DNA of 64,000 bases, taken from NCBI RefSeq assembly GCF_036898095.1, contig NC_090726.1, positions 44,957,455-45,021,454 of the forward strand, written 5' to 3'. The translations under genes and the position numbers were made by a program. Numbering within the stretch: position 1 is the first letter of the stretch; each line of letters opens with the position of its first letter. Positions 1 to 10,800 of the stretch are shown in pieces. Below the pieces are notes generated by a model. It ran no database searches and had not been told where the DNA came from. It worked only from the letters and a program-made list of their open reading frames with translations. The stretch comes from Palaemon carinicauda (Eukaryota; Arthropoda; Malacostraca; Decapoda; Palaemonidae).

Positions 1-169
1 GCTTGCATGGGGTTTTAATATCAACATAATATTTACCTTACATTCATAACTCATGATTCATATTTTTTGCCATATTTTGCGATATTGTTAAAAAATATAT
101 TGCAAGGAATACAAATATATTTTTATAAGTAATACAAATAACCTCCATTATCATAATGTTTGAAAATGG

Positions 170-1380
170 AGGTAAGGTATGCTGAACAGCAGAGTCAGAA
201 CGAGCTGGAACAACAATAGTTGTGGTTTCCTCTTCAAGACTCTGTTGAGGGAACACCTGAGGCTCAGTCTGCAAAGGCTGATCAAAGGAAGTAGCAGAAG
301 GTAGGCGCATGGGTGGAGGAGGCTGACTCCTGGCATGAGTGGCTGAACTCAAGGGTTGCGCTTGCTGAGTGGTTGGCGGATGCGCAGTAGCAAGTTCCTG
401 AGGAACGAGTTGAGGTTCCTGCGGTGTGAGCTGAGAGCGAAAAGGTAGTGGCTGCGCAGAACGCAGTAAAAGTCTCGCAAGTTGAGGCTCCTGAGGCGCA
501 AGGCTAAGGTGTTGAGGTGCTTGCCTTGAGGAGGGTTGAGCTCGCTGCAGCGAGAGCTGAGGAGACTGACTCATGGATGGGAGAGGTTGTTGTACCTCAA
601 GCGAGTGTTGCCTCACTGGTGGAACAGCAAGTGGAAGCGGAGGAAGAGAGGTATAAGCCTCCTGTTCCCATTGCTGAGGTTGCCTTAAGGAAGGCGGAGG
701 GAGCTGCACACCACTGGGATCAGTAAACTCATAACGTGGCTCAACATCGTACGCCTGGCAGGCGGTACTGCGGTCAGGCGGAGCGAGCGCAGGCGGAGGG
801 AGCGCAGGCGGAGGGAGCGCAGGTGGAGCGAGCGCAGGCGGAGGCGCAACCTTCTCAGCCCGACACTCACGCATCAAGACCGAAAGTTGTGACTGCATGG
901 ACTGCAGTAGAGTCAACTTGGGGTCGGCAGACACTAAGGTCTGCTGAGGTAAAGCCTTAACAGCAGAGATCTGTTGCGGAAGAACCTTACTCCTCTTAGG
1001 CGGAGTGCATTCAACTGATGACTGCGGCGAGTCAGAGCTAACCCAATGACTGCATCCGGGTTGTTGAACTCTAACTTCGTACGTCTGGCATAGGTCTGGA
1101 CTTTATGTTTAAGAGGTCTTGAGACCTGAGACCAGCGTTTTCTCCCCTAAATTTCTTCTGCAGACGAGCAAAATGAGGGCTCAATCGTCTGCGGGTGGGA
1201 GTGACGGTCTCGGTAAGACACGCCCACAACCACCGAGGATACTTCTGTGCGCCGATCAAGGCCTGCTGAACCCTTTTGCCCTTCGACATTGCTTCTCCCC
1301 TGGGCTTGGGAGCTTGCAAGAGGTCCCGGACTGGGAGGACGACTGGCGCGCACAGAAGTACCCTCACGCACAACACTGAC
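170..1380 (-). pseudogene. gag-like Gln/Pro-rich reading frames of DIRS-B1 (broken)
   Basis: Overlapping minus-strand frames encode a Gln/Pro/Leu-rich protein. A stretch at about 780-845 repeats a PPPAL-type unit that B2 lacks. Farther 5' are Ser/Arg/Lys-rich segments that match the gag of DIRS-A3 in layout (SVRAS-PPSPGPLASS here, SVRAC-SPSPRPLSGS there). The frame is broken in several places, so no full-length protein is made. It corresponds to the first gag-like frame of DIRS elements, thought to be the RNA-binding structural protein. The function is inferred from position only. Confidence 0.55.
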
Positions 1381-1694
1381 ACACTTTGCGCTAATCACTT
1401 ATCACTTTGATTTTCTGTTTGCACTTATTTCACTGAACTCGAAACTTTAAGTGGTTTGTAACTGAAACACGCAATTCTATCCTTTCTCAAAAGTTAGTAA
1501 TTGCGAAAACAGAATTACAATGTAACAGAAAAATCTAATGAAAGATAAATAATTCAGTGGCTGGAAAGAGACTAAACACTAGATCACTCTAGAAACGTTT
1601 ACCTTCTTCCCCTAAAGAGACTAGGGAGAAGAGCAAAAACGATAACAACGTTACTCGCTTGAATGAAACGTTTATCCTCCTCTTTCTCCCTCCG

Positions 1695-1725
<31 letters not shown>

Positions 1726-2569
1726 TGACTTAGAACCTGAGAGAAGAGCCCAATCATATATATCGTTAAAACATATTATTGTTAAAGGAAAAAACTTAAA
1801 TATTTCCCAAAATGAAAAGTTCCTTTATTAGGATTAAAACCATTAAGTTAAGAAAGAATGAACAAAACGCTAGACACGGTTACTCTTACTGCAACGTGAA
1901 ACCGTGAAAATTCTTTCTCTATCGTAATGATAGAGCGCAAGTTGAACGTTCTGAACGTCAACAACTGCAGAGACAAAACAAAACGTTAGTTCAACTTTGA
2001 AAACAGTACGAGACTATCAAAGAAAATCTTTCAAAGACATTAAAATAGCATAATATGTTAACAGGTAAAACCGAAATGACGGGCTCAATGTTAATTAACT
2101 TCGGTACCAAGAAAAGACCGCCTACTATTAGGAAGGTCGAATATAAACAAATATAAAAATTAATTTTAATAAGTTTATAATAAAAGGAAGTTAATCGAAG
2201 AGGCCTATAAGAGGCGGAGAGATATAAAATAAATCTATAACTTTTGTTAAGCAAAATTAAGAAAGAGAGTCTATACTCTCTTAGACACCAACACTTCCGT
2301 CTAAGGGAAGGGTCGGCCATTTAAAGGTGAAAGAGAGTTCATACTCTCTTCGTCACCATAATTAATCAAATTAATTCCAAAAGCTAACTAAGCTAATATA
2401 GAAGTTTCCAGTATAGCGAATAGCTGCAAATTTTAGAGAAATACTTCACCAAACCGTGAACAATACTCCAAAATCATAAGCGTATCCAAGAACGTCTTGC
2501 CGGAAGCACGACAGAGGAAAAAGTGAGGTGGCGTCAACAACAAGTACTGTAGTACCTGGCCACAGGTGG
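1381..2569 (-). other. DIRS-B1 5' leader, non-coding
   Basis: AT-rich leader between the terminal repeat and gag, with a pure CT run at about 1700-1725. It is nearly the same as 43000-44250 in copy B2, and parts recur in the leader of DIRS-A1 (31769-32940), such as the ACGCAATTCT block and AGGGTCGGCCAT. No reading frame of note. Confidence 0.5.
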
Positions 2570-2686
2570 CGCTTGTGAGTACACTCCCTTCTAGTATAGT
2601 GATAGCTGGCGTATCCCTCCCGTAGAATTCTGTCGGGCAACGGAGTTGACAGCTACATGATTATCGGGTAAGTTTAATATTGAAAA
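2570..2686 (-). repeat. terminal inverted repeat, outer end of DIRS-B1
   Basis: The sequence from GGCGCTTGTGAGTAC to TTATCGGGTAAGTTTAATATT is the inverted counterpart of the left end of B2 (37683-37850) and is near identical to the right end of B2 (44250-44369). It marks the outer boundary of this copy. Confidence 0.75.
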
Positions 2687-2695
2687 TTTAAATAC

Positions 2696-2992
2696 ATAAA
2701 CATTACAATGCAATACAGTGATACAATTATATAACGATTTCTCAGAAAGTTTAAATGTATGAAAATGGATCTATTACTTCCATCTGGGGGTATTTGAGCA
2801 TGTTTTACAAAGTCCAAATCGGAAAATGATAAAAAGTACAATGCAATACAGTACAGTGATACAATTATATAATATGATTTCTCAGAAAGTTTAAATGTAT
2901 GAAAATGGATCTTTTACTTCCATGTGGGAGTATTTGAGTATGTTTTGAGCATGTTTTACAAAGTCGAAATCGGAAAATGATAAAAAGTTCCT
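2696..2992. repeat. tandem duplication of about 140 bp
   Basis: Two head-to-tail copies, about 2705-2840 and 2836-2990. Both contain ACAATGCAATACAGT, TTTCTCAGAAAGTTTAAATG and CGGAAAATGATAAAAAGT. The second copy has small insertions. No coding content. Confidence 0.75.
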
Positions 2993-3017
2993 TGCAGTCT
3001 GCATTGCTTTTTACCTG

Positions 3018-3345
3018 CGCTTACGAAGCTGGAAGGAGGTTATGTTTTACCCCCTCTGTATGTTTGTTTGTGAACAGCTTCCTAGCCATAATCTTAATCG
3101 TAGAGGAATGAAACTTGCAAGGATTAACTTATGTAAAAAGCTGGAAATTATTAAATTCCCATAATCAGCCAAAAGTTTGGAATCGATGTCAGACACTTCA
3201 AACTTGGTTCATATTTGAGTGTATGAAATTCCACACAAATTAATGCATGTTAAGGTCAAAGGTCAAGGTCTAGCAAAAGGACGAGTAATGAACTGTCGCG
3301 GGGGAGGTCTCCGCTCTAATGAGCGTCCCTCTTGTTTGCTTTTTA
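3018..3345 (+). repeat. dispersed repeat carrying AGGTCA direct repeats
   Basis: Related copies occur reversed at 46492-46860 and in the same sense at 47270-47560. All contain the run AAGGTCAAAGGTCAAGGTC or a close variant and a block resembling GGTTATGTTTT next to GAAGCTG. Class unknown: no LTR and no obvious poly(A) tail, so it may be a decayed non-autonomous element. The AGGTCA half-sites spaced by one base form a DR1-type nuclear-receptor motif. Confidence 0.6.
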
Positions 3346-3890
3346 CATTGCATCAGTTTCCTAAATTATCTTCATATTTGGCTGTTTAACTAATCAAGTA
3401 GTTAATCTTTGTAGAGAAACTTTACATCTATAACAATACCTTTTTTTTTTCCAGAAGTAATAACTATAAGTACATTACAGTACTATACAACACTAAACAG
3501 CTTTACATGGGAGAATCAAGTGTGGGAAAAGAGAAAAATCTTGTCATCACTAGAGATGAAGCGAGGCGTGTCAAATTTTTGTCTACCCATTTCACCAAAG
3601 TACCATGTGACCAAGATTATATATAACCACCTCTGTTATACCACCTTGACTTTATCAACATTGCCCCATAGCCATTTACTTCTTTGGACAGGCCCATACA
3701 GTAACTTTTAGCTACCCTATTCTCTAATCACCCTTTGTCTCTTAAACCTTAAGGAAAACAATTATATAAGTTTTCTATCTATAAACCAAAGATTGCTAAA
3801 AAAAAAATGGTTAATTATACAAAAACTCATTTAAAGCACAAATTCCCAAAATAAATAAAAACCATGAGTGGGGTACTGCCAATTATTAAA
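3346..3890. other. intergenic, nothing recognised
   Basis: AT-rich sequence with short homopolymer runs. The longest frame (3520-3711) has no recognisable features and no codon bias. No gene or element is called. Confidence 0.5.
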
Positions 3891-4168
3891 TTAACCCTTT
3901 TACCCCCAAAGGACGTACTGGTAAGTTTCACAAAACTCATCCCTTTACCCCCAAGGACGTACCGGTACGTCCTTGCAAAAAAATGCAATAAAAAATTTTT
4001 TTTTCATATTTTTGATAATTTTTTGAGAAAATTCAGGCATTTTCCAAGAGAATGAGACCAACCTGACCTCTCTATGACAAAAATTAAGGCTGTTAGAGCA
4101 ATTTTAATCAAATATACTGGGGGTTAAGGGTTGGAAATTTCCAAAGAGCCTGGGGGTAAAAGGGTTAA
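3891..4168 (-). mobile_element. TTAA-flanked MITE (piggyBac-like), copy 1
   Basis: The element starts TTAACCCTTTTACCCCC and ends GGGGGTAAAAGGGTTAA, giving inverted ends that begin CCCTTT inside TTAA target sites. That is the hallmark of piggyBac-type transposition. It carries the palindromic core GGACGTACCGGTACGTCC and the conserved block AATGAGACCAACCTGACC. It is reversed relative to the copies at 36422 and 36906. It has no coding capacity and would depend on a transposase elsewhere. Confidence 0.75.
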
Positions 4169-4537
4169 CAGCTCCCTACCTACAGATCCACTATTTTGAT
4201 AAATTCACGCAATGTCAGAATATTAAAGGCCATTAACAAGATCAAGAACTCCTTCCCATTGAGATAAAATGCTTTATCCTAGATATCAAATCCCAAAAGA
4301 TGAAATAAAATTAAAGAAACTAATTCCTACTTACTTTTTGACAGAGGATACAGGTAAACGGATGGTCGAGCCAGGCAATAACACACCATCCGAAACAATT
4401 ACCAAAGGCAGATTTTTGGGTAAGGTGACATTATGAGGAACCATTTTGTTTGTAACTCCCACCTAAACACCTGCCGGTGCTTTATGATATTGTTTCTGGA
4501 AATGTAGAATAAATAAGTATTTATATGCGAGCACATT

Positions 4538-4765
4538 ATCCCTTTCGCCCCCAAAAGGACTTACCGGTACGTTCTTGCAAAACACTGTTATTTACATGTT
4601 TTTGCATATTTTTGATAACTTTATGAGAAACTTCAGGCATTTTCCAAAACAATGAGACCAACTTAACCTCTCTATGACAAAAATTAACACTGTTAGAGCA
4701 ATTTCAAAAAAATATATGGCAAAATGTGCTCGAAATTTAACCTTACCTTAGGGGTAAAAGGGTTA
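4538..4765 (-). mobile_element. TTAA MITE, copy 2 (degenerate)
   Basis: Same family as 3891-4168: it has TTACCGGTACG, AATGAGACCAAC and a right end GGGGTAAAAGGGTTAA. Its left end has decayed to TATCCCTTTCGCCCCC, so the left TTAA is lost. An old copy. Confidence 0.65.
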
Positions 4766-5771
4766 ATACAGTACAAGCCTGTAATGTAAGCTCAAAATAC
4801 TAAAATACACAATTAATATACCCAAAATTCATGAAAAATTCTGGTAAAAATCAAAATGAATCCTCCAAAGCCTTAGTGAAATCTAATATACGTTATGTAA
4901 TGAATATAATTTTCTTTACAACCCTTATTTAAACAAGTTTGTAGTCTTTGTACCTAAACACTATATTCTTTCATTAAATAGTTAAAAGAAGACTGGATGC
5001 AGCCCTGCACATGCAGAAATGGATTTCCGAGTCCAAACTGAAAGAAATCAGCAGGGCTGAGAGGTAGAAACTTTCATTATAAATATGTAATGGGTTTGTA
5101 TCAAGAAATATATTTTTACAGTAATTTTTTATTTTTCTAGATATACAACCAAACATTTTTGTATGAGTATTCCTGGCATGAGTTGGAAAATACCGAGAAA
5201 GCTAGGGAAACATTTCAAAACCGCATTCTTTCCTTGGACAGCAATGATGGGTGCTGTTTCGTAATGCAATCTCATTTATGGCGTGATCTTGGAAATTATT
5301 CTTTTGCTTTGGTATGTGATCTCAATATTTTTATCGGTAAAAAAAAAAAAAAATAAAAAGACTAGAAAATCTAATGGTTCTTGCTTTGCTCGCGAAAAAA
5401 ATTAAAACACCAAGCTCGGTATGATTGGCAAGTGGTAATGTTGAGCTGCGCACGCACACAACGATTGATTATTATTTCTTAGATAATTATTCCCAGTATA
5501 CTATTCTAAAAATAGTATGAGGACACTCAAACCTGATCATTTGATCAATAGTCCCATCAAAATATTGGGGTATGACTATCATTAGTTAATTCTCTGGAGA
5601 GGTTATAAGTTAATTCTTGTATATTTTTTTAGAAAATCTAATGGTTATTACAGTACTTCACCATGAAGTGAAGTGAAATCGCTAGTATCAGGCGAGATCG
5701 CATACCAAAGCAAAATCACAACTTTGAGATCGCATAATACAGTACCCAACAATGCACAAAGTATTAAGGAA
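4766..5771. other. mostly non-coding, AT-rich
   Basis: Apart from the candidate exon at 5141-5311 there is an A13 run near 5340 and no other structure that I can support. Confidence 0.4.
5141..5311 (+). CDS. candidate isolated exon, unknown protein
   Basis: A 171-bp open stretch (57 codons, phase 0 at both ends) is bounded by a good acceptor (pyrimidine tract then TTTTTCTAG) and a donor (GTATGTG). It encodes a helical, charged sequence containing WHELENTEKARETFQ and SLDSNDGCCFVMQSHLWRDL, which has the feel of a TPR or HAT helical repeat. I do not recognise the family. No consistent neighbouring exons were found. A nearby open stretch at 4982-5063 with splice-like ends is out of phase with it. 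It could be a relic exon or chance. Confidence 0.3.
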
Positions 5772-6075
5772 ATGACAAATTTAGAAATAGTTTGTATGTT
5801 TCCTAACTATACAAACCTGGAGCTGTTTACAGCGGATATATATTTCGGCGATAGCTGAATCTAGCTGTTAAAGCTTTTGCGATGTGTAACTACCCTCCAC
5901 TAGTTAGGAGAGGGGGTTAGCAGAGGTATACCAGCCACCCCGCTCACACCTGCACTAGCAACAAACCATCACTTTGCAATTGTGACAGGACTTCCAGGGG
6001 AAGGTGATGGCGGGACTTGTATGTGCAAAGAGCTCCAAGTTAGTATAGTTAGGAAAAATACATATTTCTAAATTT
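5772..6075. repeat. fold-back element, about 300 bp
   Basis: The left end (AAATTTAGAAATAGTTTGTAT then TTTCCTAACTATACAAAC) is the near-exact inverse of the right end (GTATAGTTAGGAAAAATACA then TATTTCTAAATTT). The interior is non-coding. The same end consensus occurs at 17870-18125 and 49300-49528. The layout resembles the left terminal hairpin of the DIRS copies, including AGCTGTTTACA seen near DIRS-A1 ends. Confidence 0.6.
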
Positions 6076-7350
6076 TTAATTTGTTCCAGCACTATATATA
6101 AACCCTTATGCTCTTGACAGTGGAGATTCACTCCATGGTGGGTGTAAGTCCAAAAACCAATAGGATGGTGACTATCGCACGGTGTCATTAGAGGTACCCT
6201 GACATGTCATCATCCTATGACGGTTGACGGCTTGGGCAACCTATGCTGGCGTAGAATTTAGCAATGTGATTTGACCAGGTAAGGATAAATTTGGAGTTAA
6301 AACTCCTCGCTTAACCTATAAATAAAGGGCAGTAAACTGGTTATGGTAGAATAGGCCCTGTAATACAATACAAATTTACCAATAGGAGATTTACTTGGGT
6401 TAACGAGCTGCCATAAATCATTTTGGGCCAACAGTCTCACACTTTTGGGGGATGTGTCATCCAGTTGGCACTACCCTAATAGCTAAGGTTTTATATGGGC
6501 TGCAAAGCTGTAAGACAGTATCTGGCAGGAAAGGACAGAAAATAAGAAATACAGCCGTAGTTTTACATCAACAAGATTATCAGCCTATAGCCGCCTAAGA
6601 GATGTAATTGTCAAAGTTGTTCGACCTGACACTTTAGGGGGGGTTATACGAACAATCTTTCTTGCGTATATATCGGCAACAATGACATATATGGTTTGCG
6701 CATATATTATACGGGCATAAATATTATGTCTAGGCCTATAAAGCTGTTTCAACACAAAGGATAATGCACATAACTTCTTATATGAACGAGATCACGCGTA
6801 TAGTTTGTAAGAAACACAATATCACATGCAAAAGATGTACAACGCACGCTATGGATCGTATAGCTGCAACCCCAATCTGCTGTCAACCACAGACGGGCAA
6901 ATCCAAATAAAACTAGGGTATTATTAAACTAGACCTATACTAACAGAGAGTTTAATGATATTAAAACATTATACATGTCTAAACTGAACTTAGTAGCATA
7001 TGTAAGAAATGGAGTAACATGTCGTAAAATAAGTAAATCACACCCTGTAATACAATACAACTTTACCAAATCGTCTTAACCAACTTGACCTAACTATGAA
7101 AGAAATCATATGATGTACCAAACCTGCTACAAACTATCAACAAAACAAACTTCACACATAAAATTTACTTCTCATATATGAAAAATTATGGTAAATAGTA
7201 CATTAATCGGTTCTAATAATTAAAGACCGAGTGGAGATAAGATTATGGCAAAGTTTAACTTGAAGAAAATTACGACCAGAGTAGTGTAATTGAATGACAA
7301 TTATTCTGATTAATTGCATAATAACCTTCTAAAATCCACAATAATTTATC
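6076..7350. other. intergenic, nothing recognised
   Basis: AT-rich with no credible frame. A short phrase, CCTGTAATACAATACAA, occurs twice (near 6357 and 7044), which may mark an unknown repeat. Confidence 0.4.
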
Positions 7351-7356
7351 TAGTCA

Positions 7357-7507
7357 TGTGGAATACCAAACACAGTTGCTGGAACGTTGGCTTTATTCAG
7401 CTTAAAGTTGTGGCAAGGTGTTGGCCAAGCAGGTACAGTGTTAGGGACTCAATGTTGCCAAGCAAGCATACAAACACCAGCAGTCACAGTTACCAATTCA
7501 CACTACA
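7357..7507 (-). repeat. 3' LTR of the Gypsy element
   Basis: 151 bp, TG...CA ends on both strands, identical to 11699-11849. It contains an AATAAA poly(A) signal in element sense, overlapping the segment at 7392-7405. Confidence 0.95.
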
Positions 7508-7519
7508 TTCACCCCCACT
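7508..7519 (-). other. polypurine tract of the Gypsy element
   Basis: Directly before the 3' LTR in element sense lies AGTGGGGGTGAA, a purine-rich run in the position where plus-strand DNA synthesis is primed in LTR elements. Confidence 0.7.
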
Positions 7520-7706
7520 GAGAAGAAGAACATACAGTACAGTACACATCTGCATCATAACAAAACATGAATTCACTGATTTCACACCAACTGTAATTAT
7601 TCTTACATCGCATTTGCATTACAAGGCTCACCTTATTGGCACTACAAATTTCATATATTACAAAACTCATGAGTACTTATTTTATTTGATAACTGGGCTC
7701 ATCTCA

Positions 7707-7861
7707 CATAAAAAAAACACATTGGTAACAATGGGCCCTATAACTACTAATTCATAATAAACACATTGACATAAGGACACTTACCATAAAAAACACATTG
7801 GTAACAATGGGCCCTATAACTACTAATTCATAATGAACACATTGACATAAGGACACTTACC
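7707..7861 (-). repeat. 77-78 bp tandem duplication in the Gypsy 3' region
   Basis: Two head-to-tail units (7707-7784 and 7785-7861) differ at a few positions (CATAATAAACAC versus CATAATGAACAC). They lie between the pol stop codon and the polypurine tract. Role unknown. Confidence 0.85.
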
Positions 7862-7868
7862 ACCCATA

Positions 7869-10800
7869 CTACTCCCACTCATCTAGGACAAAATCTGAGA
7901 GATAGCCTGGAGGGCGCCTAGTGCGACTTGAGCGTTGAGGCGCCTCTGAGGTTGGCGTTTCTGTGGGTGTTCCTTTCGACGGTACCTTTCCCGGGGTGGG
8001 CGGTTCTGTGGTTTGTTGCGGTTCGGTTGCGGGCTCCCTCCCCTGGTCTTGTTTTGTATCCACTTGACTTCTTTCCGTTCTCTGGCTGGGGTCTCCAGGT
8101 GGGAGGGTGGGTCCTTGATTAATGGGAGTCTTACCATTCTCTCGCATGTTGAAGATATGACGGCTTCCTTTATCGTGACAGGTGTTTGGACTGAATACTT
8201 TAGCTGCAGGAGCCAGGTGACGAGTCGACACAGTGGATTCCTTGCCGTCTTGGTGTGCAACACGAACCCATTGTGGGTTGACATGCAGGAGTCTAACTTC
8301 CTCGACCTCAGGTTCGTACTTGGATTTCCTAACCGTTTTCTTTAGAAGAGCTTGTTCATTTTCTGTCATCCACGATGGAGCCGCCTGCCCGTATGTTGCT
8401 TTCCTGGGGTGCAGGAACATGCGCTCATGCGGTGTTTGGTTCGTAGCGACGCACAGAAGGGACCTCATGCTGTGTAATGCTTGATCCAGGACAGCCTCCC
8501 ACATTTCTATAGGGAGGGAGAGAGAAGCGAGAGCTAACCTTACGGTGCGCCACAAAGTTCCATTGGCTCTCTCGATCTGGCCATTGCCACGGGGGTTATA
8601 CGCAGACGAGTAGCTTGTAGCCACTCCACGGTCATGAAGGAACTTTTGGTACTCTGACGACACGAAAGCAGGTCCCCTGTCTGAATGAATGTACTCGGGC
8701 AGGCCCCAAACTGAAAAGAGAGTAGACAAACATTTAATGGTGGTACTCGCTGAGGTGTCTTCTGTTGCAAAGGCGAACGGAAATCTGCTGTACTCGTCGA
8801 TTATGTTGAGAATGTATTTGTTCTTTGAAGTGGACGGCATCGGACCTTTGAAGTCGATAGCCAGACGCTCGAATGGCCTGGTAGCTTTTATCAATGTTCC
8901 TGTTTCTTTGGAGAACTTAGGTTTGATCTTAGCACAGGTTTGACATTTACGTATGACAGTCCGAGCTTCTTCAATGGTAAAGGGTAAGTTTCTCTGTCTT
9001 ATGATGTGGGTCATCCTTCTGATTCCTGGATGGCACAGGTGCTCGTGAACCTGAGTCAGCTCATCTCCTTGAGTACAGGTAAGTGAAGCCACACATCCCG
9101 AGGCACGAGAGAGAGCGTCTGCTACTTGGTTCTTTGATCCAGGTCTGTATGTGATGTCGAAGTTGAAACAACTCAGTTCCAGCCTCCACCGCATTATTTT
9201 TTCATTCTTGATTTTGCCATGGTTCTTGGCGTCAAACATGAAACGCACCGATTGCTGATCAGTTATGAGTCTAAATTTACGTCCTAGCAGAAAGTGTCGC
9301 CATTTCTTGATGGCTTCTACGATAGCACATGCTTCGCGTTCCACTGCCGATTGTCGTTTCTCCGATTCTGAGAGCGAGCGAGAAAAGAAGGCCACTGGTT
9401 TTCCTTCTTGTGTCAATGAGGCTGCAACGGCGTCAGCAGAGGCGTCTGTTTCGACTACAAAGACTGCTTCGTCATCTATAGCAGCAAGTGAAGCTCGGGA
9501 TATTTCATTCTTTAGTTCTTCGAGTGCTTGTTCTGCGGATTTGGCCATCGGGAAAGTTTTCATTCCGACTAAAGGTCGAATTTTCTGGGAGAAGTTCGGT
9601 ACCCACTTCGCATAGTGGGATAAAAGTCCTAACGTTCTTTTGAGACTAGGGGTACTGTCCGGAGGGTTCATCTCCAGCAACGGACGCATTCTCTCCGGGT
9701 CAGGTAGGACTTGGTGATCATTCACTACATGGCCCAAAATTGAGATTGATGTTTGAGCATAAACACTTTTCTTGTCATTTATGGTAAGTCCATACTTCAA
9801 TGCAGTTTCTTGAAAGCGTTTCAGATTTCTGTCGTGTTCTTCACGTGTGTGACCGCAGACCGTGATGTCATCTATGTAGGCGAACGTACCCTCTAGTTGT
9901 TCCTTACCAATAATTTCGTCGAGAACTTGCTGAAAGCAGGTAGCCCCATTGGTTACTCCAAAAGGCAAACGCGTGAATTCGAACAGCCTTCCATCTGCTT
10001 CGAACGCCGTGAATTTCCGATCAGCCATGTTCAAAGGTATTTGATGATATGCTGCCTTCAAGTCTATGGAGCTGAAGTAGCGGTAAGTAGAAATTTTCTC
10101 AATCATCTCGGTGATCCCTGGAACAGGATAAGCAATTAGGTTGGTGAATCTGTTTATGGTTTGAGAGTAATCTATGACTAATCTTTTCTTATCACACTGA
10201 TCGACGACTACCACTTGAGCTCTCCACGAGCTGCGACTCGGTGTGATGATGCCCTCCTCTAGCAGCCTTTTTACTTCTTTCTTGATGAACTCGGAGTCCT
10301 CTTTGGAATACCTTCTGGATTTCACCTGTATCGGGTGACAGTCGACTGTCAGATTGTCGAAGATGGCTGGCGGTTCAATTTGAGCCGCTATCAGAGCACA
10401 AGGTGACTGGATGCTTAGCTCCAAAGGTGGTAGCATCCCACCAAAGTCTACGCTGACTTGCTTGTGTAACTGTAGGAAGTCATGTCCCAAAACAACTGGA
10501 GCCACGCAATCATCCATCAAGTGCAGACAGAACTCAGGGTATACTCTTCCACTTACAGTTAAATCGTAATTGCAACACTTGTTAAGTTTCATTGTCTGTT
10601 TGGCATTAGCCATGGTTATGCTGCAGGCTGAAGAACGAGTCACTGAGTTCATAGCCCTAGCTACTTTGGCATCTATAAAGCTTTTAAATGCTCCAGTGTC
10701 GACCAGCCCGTCCAGGGCCTCCCCTCCATTCAGTTCTACAGGTAGGACAGTTTTGTAAACACTTCGTAGTGCAGGGGAAGCTGCAGTCACAGCGGCCCCT

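Larger units (their letters stand above)
1..2686 (-). mobile_element. DIRS-like retrotransposon copy B1 (partial, cut by window start)
   Basis: The segment matches 41681-44369 of copy B2 almost end to end, so it is the 5' half (minus strand) of a second family-B DIRS-like element. The rest lies left of the window. It holds Gln/Pro-rich gag-like frames (about 170-1380), a non-coding leader with a CT tract, and the terminal repeat ending in TGATTATCGGGTAAG at about 2660-2674. The last recognisable element base is near 2686, where homology with B2 stops. No RT or recombinase part is present here. Family assignment rests on the intact end structure seen in B2. Confidence 0.8.

Noticed and set aside
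4982..5063. Splice-bounded open stretch next to the candidate exon at 5141
   Set aside because: Its only open frame ends in phase 2 and does not join the phase-0 exon at 5141; joined, it hits a stop.
7883..8284. Separate second gene (env-like) at the Gypsy 3' end
   Set aside because: The frame overlaps the end of gag-pol in another phase. It has no signal peptide or membrane segment, so the element has no third gene.
9265..9615. Plus-strand frames within the Gypsy polyprotein
   Set aside because: Shadows of the 1268-codon minus-strand frame, which has all the motifs.
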